Origin: Planococcus shenhongbingii
GTDB lineage: Bacteria; Bacillota; Bacilli; Bacillales_A; Planococcaceae
NCBI RefSeq assembly: GCF_030413635.1
Contig: NZ_CP129235.1
Location: 310,001 to 374,000, forward strand
Length of the DNA: 64,000 bases
Direction: 5' to 3'
Under the pieces are notes generated by a model. It saw only the letters and a list, made by a program, of their open reading frames with translations. It had not been told where the DNA came from and did no database searches. Of the stretch, positions 59,779 to 64,000 are shown piece by piece (positions within the stretch are counted from its first letter, which is position 1; each line of letters opens with the position of its first letter). A program made the position numbers and the translations under genes.

Positions 59779-60402
59779 TTATTTTCCTGAAGTATTTACT
59801 GTAATAAGCGGCTGAATCGAATTTTCCTTCAACCCGAAACGGATTATATTTTCTCTGCCTTTTTTGTAATCCGGATCTGTAATTTCCGGATACAGGTTTG
59901 TCAGGACAGTCGCGGAGGAACCTTGGATTTTTACTTCATCCTGCTGGAAAGGAATAACCTTATTGTGTACAGCGTTTTCCAATCCGATTTCGTCTTTCAA
60001 CTGCTTCTGAAATTTGTTTAAGTAAGCCTGGTTAAAGCATTCTACCAGAAAAATCATGAGGAAGATGAACAAGAGAGCGAAGACGAGAGCAAACCAGTCA
60101 TCCTGAAGAAAGTATAAAGCAACGGCGGGAGCTAATATAAACAGGAATAAAAACATCATATTGGCTACCCGATAGAAATAGACCTGCTGTTCCGCTTTTT
60201 CGATTTCCACCGAATAATGCTGTTTCAACCTTTGCACATCCATAATTTGATAACGCTCCAAATCATATTCAAGCTGAGGGCCAAAGACACGTGTCAATGT
60301 GATATACCGGGTATCCGTGTCGAAATAATAGCGTAAATCCAATAAAGAATCCTTCCATTTCAAATACTGGGGAACTTCTTTTAAGGATACTTTTAGGTCC
60401 AT
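59779..60402 (-). CDS. Hypothetical membrane protein with two central helices
   Basis: This 207-residue protein has a soluble N-terminal part of about 80 residues, a helical hairpin (MMFLFLFILAPAVALYFL and FALVFALLFIFLMIFLVECF), and a C-terminal soluble part. Both ends should be cytoplasmic. AAGGATGG suits ATG 60402 rather than ATG 60411. I do not recognise the family. It is divergent from the dehydrogenase operon. Confidence 0.65.
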   Translation of the reverse strand: MDLKVSLKEVPQYLKWKDSLLDLRYYFDTDTRYITLTRVFGPQLEYDLERYQIMDVQRLKQHYSVEIEKAEQQVYFYRVANMMFLFLFILAPAVALYFLQDDWFALVFALLFIFLMIFLVECFNQAYLNKFQKQLKDEIGLENAVHNKVIPFQQDEVKIQGSSATVLTNLYPEITDPDYKKGRENIIRFGLKENSIQPLITVNTSGK

Positions 60403-60522
60403 TGGAGCCATCCTTTCTTAGGATAATAATATTTTGGTTTTCACGTGTAAAATTTGATGTGTTAGGTTATAATATTGAAATATTCCCACTATTCTTTTTT
60501 ATCATATAAGGAGGCAGGCGGA

Positions 60523-61275
60523 ATGTCAAAAAAAGAAAAGAATTTTTCCAGACGCGACTTTCTAAAGACCTCAGGTATAGCTGCTGGAGCCCTAGTAGGC
60601 GGTGGCATAATCGGAGGCTTAATCGCTTCCAATACAGGGACCCAAAATGCTTTGCCTGGTACATCGCCAGCTACTGATGGAGAAGCAGGTTCGGCAGGCG
60701 GAGCCAGAGGGTTGATGTTCTTCAAGAATGATGCAGAGTTCCAGATTTTAGCCCAAGCTACAGAGCGGATTTTTCCAGAAGATGATTTAGGGCCTGGTGC
60801 TATCGGTCTGGGTGTTCCTTACTACATCGACCAGCAATTAGCCGGGGCTTATGGTGAAAACTCCAAAGAGTATATGCAAGGACCTTTTTTGGAAGGGGAA
60901 AGCACGCAGGGATATCAAAGCCGGTTAAGAAGGAACGAAATGTTTCGGCAAGGGCTTCAAATAATGCAGCAAGAAGCGCAGAAGCGTTTCAATGCAAATT
61001 TTGTAGATTTGGAAGGCAGACAGATGGATGAGATTTTAACCGCATTCCAAGAAGATGAGATTCAAATGAAAGGGGTTTCTGCTCTTTTCTTTTTCCGGAT
61101 TTTGCGCAGTGCCACATTGGAAGGAGCCTATTCCGATCCGATATACGGCGGCAACCGCAATATGGAAGGTTGGCGGATGAAAGGATTTCCAGGCCACCAG
61201 TCAGCTTATATCAATCAGATTGAAAGTGAAGAATTCCAGGAAATTGAACCGCAATCACTGGGAATGAAGCATTAA
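60523..61275 (+). CDS. Gluconate 2-dehydrogenase subunit 3 family protein with Tat signal
   Basis: This 250-residue protein opens with a twin-arginine signal (NFSRRDFLKTSGIAAGALVG) and continues as the small subunit of membrane-bound sugar acid dehydrogenases (EFQILAQATERIFPEDDLGPGAIGLGV, then the conserved QDEI- and RSATLEGAYSDPIYGG-type end). In known complexes this subunit escorts the FAD subunit through the Tat pore and stabilises it. AAGGAGGCAGGCGG precedes ATG 60523. TATAAT at 60468-60473 may be the promoter -10. GMC, tatA and tatC genes follow at short spacing. Confidence 0.9.
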   Translation: MSKKEKNFSRRDFLKTSGIAAGALVGGGIIGGLIASNTGTQNALPGTSPATDGEAGSAGGARGLMFFKNDAEFQILAQATERIFPEDDLGPGAIGLGVPYYIDQQLAGAYGENSKEYMQGPFLEGESTQGYQSRLRRNEMFRQGLQIMQQEAQKRFNANFVDLEGRQMDEILTAFQEDEIQMKGVSALFFFRILRSATLEGAYSDPIYGGNRNMEGWRMKGFPGHQSAYINQIESEEFQEIEPQSLGMKH

Positions 61276-61295
61276 TAAAACTAGGGGGAGTCATA

Positions 61296-63008
61296 ATGGT
61301 CACGACTTTGGATAAAGTAGATGTAGTGACAATAGGAGTTGGCTGGCTTGGAGGCATTATTGCAGCAGAATGTGCGAAAGAAGGATTGAAAGTTGTCGGT
61401 TTGGAACGCGGACGGGAAAGAGGCACTGCAGATTTCGCAAGTGTCCACGACGAACTCCGCTATGCAATCCGTTATGAATTGATGCAGGATTTATCAAAAG
61501 AAACTGTTACTTTCCGCAATAATCGGAATCAGCGGGCATTGCCAATGCGCCAAATGGGATCTTTTTTGTTGGGTGAACACTTAGGGGGAGCTGGAACTCA
61601 TTGGAATGGCCATACTTGGCGCTTTTTGCCATATGATTTTGAAATCAAAACACTGACAGACCAAAAATACGGGGCCAACAAGCTGTCTCCTGACTACACA
61701 ATTCAAGATTGGGGAATTACCTACGATGAATTGGAGCCTTATATGACCAAGTTTGAGCAAACAGCCGGTATTTCGGGCGAAGACAAAAATCCATTCTGGG
61801 GCAAACGGTCAGCAGACTATCCGACTCCTCCGATGAAGAAAACACCTATTTTAAAGAAATTCGAGACAGCGTCAACTAAACTAGGCTACTCACCTTTTAT
61901 GTTGCCGTCTGCAAATTTATCAGAAGCCTACGAAAATCCGGATGGAGCGAAAATCAACGCCTGCCAATACTGCGGTTTTTGTGAACGTTTTGGCTGTGAA
62001 TATGGGGCCAAAAGTTCTGCGGAAATTACGGTCATACCCACAGCCCGCAATACGGGGAATTTCGACATTAAATTCAATGCCAATGCAGTGGAAATCATGA
62101 AACAAGGGGACAAAGTCACCGGTGTCCGCTATTTTGATACGGTCACTTTTGAAGAATTTATCCAACCGGCGGAAGTGGTCGTGTTGACAAGCTATGTGAT
62201 GAATAATGCTAAATTATTGATGGTATCAAAAATTGGTGAACAGTATGATCCTGCAACCGGCAGAGGAACGCTTGGCAAGAATTATGCATATCAAATTTTG
62301 CCAGGAGCATCCGGCTTCTTTGAGGAAAAAATGAACACCTTTATGGGGGCTGGGGCTCTTGGAATGACAGTGGATGATTTTAATGGAGATAATTTCGACC
62401 ATGCGGATCTGGATTTTATTCATGGGGCCAGTCTTTCCATCACACAAACAGGAAATCGGCCGATTCTGACAAACCCAATTCCGCCTGACACGCCATCTTG
62501 GGGAGCGGAATTTAAAAAAGCGTCGATTGAAAATTTTACAAGAACTTTGAGTGTTGGAGGACAAGGGGCTTCCATGCCGCATAAAGAAAACTACATGGCG
62601 TTAGACAGTACGTATAAGGATGTTTATGGCGTACCATTACTTCAGATCACCTATAATTTTACTGATCAAGACAAGGCCTTACACGCTTATCTAACCGAAA
62701 AAGCTGCTGGCATCATGCAGGAAATGGGCGCCAAAACAGTAGTTGGTGGCAGCCCAATTTCTGACTATGATATTGTTCCATATCAGACAACTCATAATAC
62801 AGGTGGCACTATCATGGGGGCAGATCCGGCAACCAGTGTGGTGAATAATTTCTTGCAGCATTGGGACGCTGAAAACCTTTTTGTCGTAAGTGCTGGCAAT
62901 TTCCCACATAATGGCGGTTACAACCCGACTGGAACAGTGGGGGCACTTGCTTATCGCTGTGCGGAAGGTATTATCAATTACAGTAAAAATGGCGGAGCGC
63001 TCGTATAA
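61296..63008 (+). CDS. GMC family oxidoreductase, FAD subunit of a gluconate-type dehydrogenase
   Basis: This 570-residue flavoprotein has the FAD motif IGVGWLGGIIAAECAKEG (about 11-28), GGAGTHWNGHTWRF, and the C-terminal GMC active-site region with HNTGGTIMG and NFPHNGGYNPTGTVGALAYR (His and Asn). A cysteine cluster, Cys223, Cys226, Cys229 and Cys234 (CQYCGFCERFGC), resembles the iron-sulfur region of gluconate and fructose dehydrogenase large subunits. It has no signal peptide, so it must ride through Tat with the preceding subunit. AGGGGGAG precedes ATG 61296. The exact sugar or sugar acid is not known. Confidence 0.88.
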   Translation: MVTTLDKVDVVTIGVGWLGGIIAAECAKEGLKVVGLERGRERGTADFASVHDELRYAIRYELMQDLSKETVTFRNNRNQRALPMRQMGSFLLGEHLGGAGTHWNGHTWRFLPYDFEIKTLTDQKYGANKLSPDYTIQDWGITYDELEPYMTKFEQTAGISGEDKNPFWGKRSADYPTPPMKKTPILKKFETASTKLGYSPFMLPSANLSEAYENPDGAKINACQYCGFCERFGCEYGAKSSAEITVIPTARNTGNFDIKFNANAVEIMKQGDKVTGVRYFDTVTFEEFIQPAEVVVLTSYVMNNAKLLMVSKIGEQYDPATGRGTLGKNYAYQILPGASGFFEEKMNTFMGAGALGMTVDDFNGDNFDHADLDFIHGASLSITQTGNRPILTNPIPPDTPSWGAEFKKASIENFTRTLSVGGQGASMPHKENYMALDSTYKDVYGVPLLQITYNFTDQDKALHAYLTEKAAGIMQEMGAKTVVGGSPISDYDIVPYQTTHNTGGTIMGADPATSVVNNFLQHWDAENLFVVSAGNFPHNGGYNPTGTVGALAYRCAEGIINYSKNGGALV

Positions 63009-63026
63009 CAAAGGAGGAGAAAGTTT

Positions 63027-63233
63027 ATGGGAGGTTTAGCATCAATTGGCGTACCTGGATTAATCATTATTTTAGTCATCGTACTTATTTTATTCGGTCC
63101 GAAAAAGCTGCCGGAAATTGGCGGAGCAGTCGGAAAAACATTCTCGGAATTCAAACGGTCCACAAAAGGGCTAATGGATGATGACGAAGACGAAACGGTT
63201 GAAAAGCAAGAGAAAAAATCCGAAAAATTATGA
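63027..63233 (+). CDS. tatA: Twin-arginine translocase subunit TatA/E
   Basis: This 68-residue protein has the TatA layout: a short N-terminal transmembrane helix ([17 protein letters not shown]), the [26 protein letters not shown] hinge and amphipathic helix, and an acidic tail. AAAGGAGGAG precedes ATG 63027. It lies 18 bases after the dehydrogenase gene and 10 bases before tatC, so this is one operon with a dedicated translocase. Confidence 0.95.
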   Translation: MGGLASIGVPGLIIILVIVLILFGPKKLPEIGGAVGKTFSEFKRSTKGLMDDDEDETVEKQEKKSEKL

Positions 63234-63243
63234 AGGTGGTTAA

Positions 63244-64000
63244 ATGGATCCGTATGGAGAACGCAAACTAATTAGCCCGCTCAGCAAGAAAGCAGCTCTT
63301 CTGGGAGAAAGTGCTGAAAAAATTTTAGAAGAGCCGCCGGTCAAACCGGAGCCGCCTAAAATAGAGCAACCGGAAGAACAGGCAGAAAGTTTGGTGGATC
63401 ATTTAGGTGAATTGAGAAAGCAGTTGATAAAGAGCATTTTTGTCTTTTTATTCTTCTTGCTGTTGGTTTTTTCGACCTTGAATTTTTGGTTTCCTTATAT
63501 CGTAAAAGGCCATGATCTGGTGATTCTAGGGCCTTTGGAAGTCATTAAATTTTATACTTCAATTTCGGCAACGCTGGCGCTTGGTCTTTCTTTGCCATTT
63601 CTCTGTTATTTTCTATGGCAATTCGTTAAGCCTGGTTTGCTGGAGACAGAAGCACGGTTTGTTGGCCTGTATTCGCCGGCTATGCTGATCTTGTTTCTTC
63701 TTGGCATATCGTTTGGCTACTTTATTGTCAATCCTTTGAGTTTCCAGTTTCTAATCGGAATGGGTGAAGCGAATTTCGCAGTCATGATTTCGGCAAATGA
63801 ATATATTCATTTTCTGATTATGACCACTATCCCGTTGGGGCTTCTTTTTGAAATGCCGATTGTTGCTTTATTCTTGTCCTCAATCGGATTACTGACGTCT
63901 GAATCAATGAAAAACGTACGGAAATGGTCGTACTTAGTGATTGCGATTGTATCGGCTTTAATTACTCCGCCAGATTTCATCAGCCAATTAATTGTGCTGA
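63244..64000 (+). CDS. tatC: Twin-arginine translocase subunit TatC (3' truncated by window end)
   Basis: The frame is open from ATG 63244 (behind GAAGGTGG) to the window end, 252 residues. The TatC core starts at about residue 51 with LVDHLGELRKQLIKSIFVFL and continues with KPGLLETEARFVG, then ISFGYFIVNPLSFQF, TTIPLGLLFEMPIV and ALITPPDFISQ, so most helices are present. The first 45-50 residues are a charged, proline- and glutamate-rich cytoplasmic extension (EEPPVKPEPPKIEQPEEQAE) that common TatC proteins lack. Confidence 0.93.
   Translation, partial: MDPYGERKLISPLSKKAALLGESAEKILEEPPVKPEPPKIEQPEEQAESLVDHLGELRKQLIKSIFVFLFFLLLVFSTLNFWFPYIVKGHDLVILGPLEVIKFYTSISATLALGLSLPFLCYFLWQFVKPGLLETEARFVGLYSPAMLILFLLGISFGYFIVNPLSFQFLIGMGEANFAVMISANEYIHFLIMTTIPLGLLFEMPIVALFLSSIGLLTSESMKNVRKWSYLVIAIVSALITPPDFISQLIVL

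Overview
The window looks like a chromosomal segment of a low-to-moderate GC, Gram-positive bacterium of the order Bacillales. It is most likely a member of the Planococcaceae (Planococcus or Planomicrobium type), and probably salt tolerant. The grounds are strong AGGAGG-type ribosome binding sites, Bacillus-type gene families (YpsA, YumC, YtoQ, YqxD, YflT, SbcDC, PepF, MneP-like CDF), two BCCT osmolyte carriers, SLH and LysM/3D wall proteins, and sigma-B-type promoters. This assignment is inference from gene content; no rRNA or tRNA gene is present.

Layout. 1-4270: truncated NAD(P)-binding protein, small membrane protein, NCS2 permease, oligoendopeptidase F. 4271-4974: long gene-free stretch with an internal duplication and a strong orphan terminator. 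4975-13432: PaaI thioesterase, a flavin monooxygenase/ATP-grasp pair, small conserved proteins, erythromycin-esterase-like protein, GNAT protein, ABC-2 exporter. 13510-20365: lipoprotein remnant, CDF metal exporter, LysE exporter, catalase-like peroxidase, glutamate dehydrogenase, BCCT carrier, YpsA. 20519-31456: threonine/serine dehydratase, then a TetR-controlled run of fatty-acid-type genes from 21637 to 29959, then a YogA-like reductase. 31648-39117: YtoQ, WYL-like protein, sbcDC, a membrane gene broken by an in-frame TAG, a CoA-transferase. 39127-41330: intergenic repeats around a MarR/MFS pair. 41426-50905: hydratase, hemolysin III, DUF1836/YqxD, SLH protein, DJ-1/PfpI, GDPD, YflT, type III PKS with its methyltransferase, AI-2E family protein. 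51022-54384: polar amino acid ABC importer with two binding proteins. 54610-64000: cyclophilin, SDR, ferredoxin-NADP reductase, second BCCT carrier, LysM-3D protein, and a Tat-exported GMC dehydrogenase operon carrying its own tatA and tatC (cut by the window end).

How the genes work together. The 21637-28996 genes can take an acyl-CoA through dehydrogenation (ACAD), hydration (ECH) and oxidation (HAD). An SDR, a hotdog thioesterase and an aminoglycoside-phosphotransferase-like kinase are added, under a TetR regulator whose probable operator lies just upstream. The kinase beside an acyl-CoA dehydrogenase recalls the phosphorylation route for 4-hydroxyacyl-CoAs. Stress and osmotic functions (two BCCT carriers, YflT, alkylpyrone-type PKS, catalase-like protein) are spread through the window, and three good sigma-B-like promoters are visible.

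The features most worth a second look are non-coding: two five-unit arrays with an exact 21-bp period, both between convergent genes; a repeat nested inside another repeat with compensating stem changes; and interleaved 9-bp dyads (pseudoknot-like) between a binding-protein gene and its permease gene.
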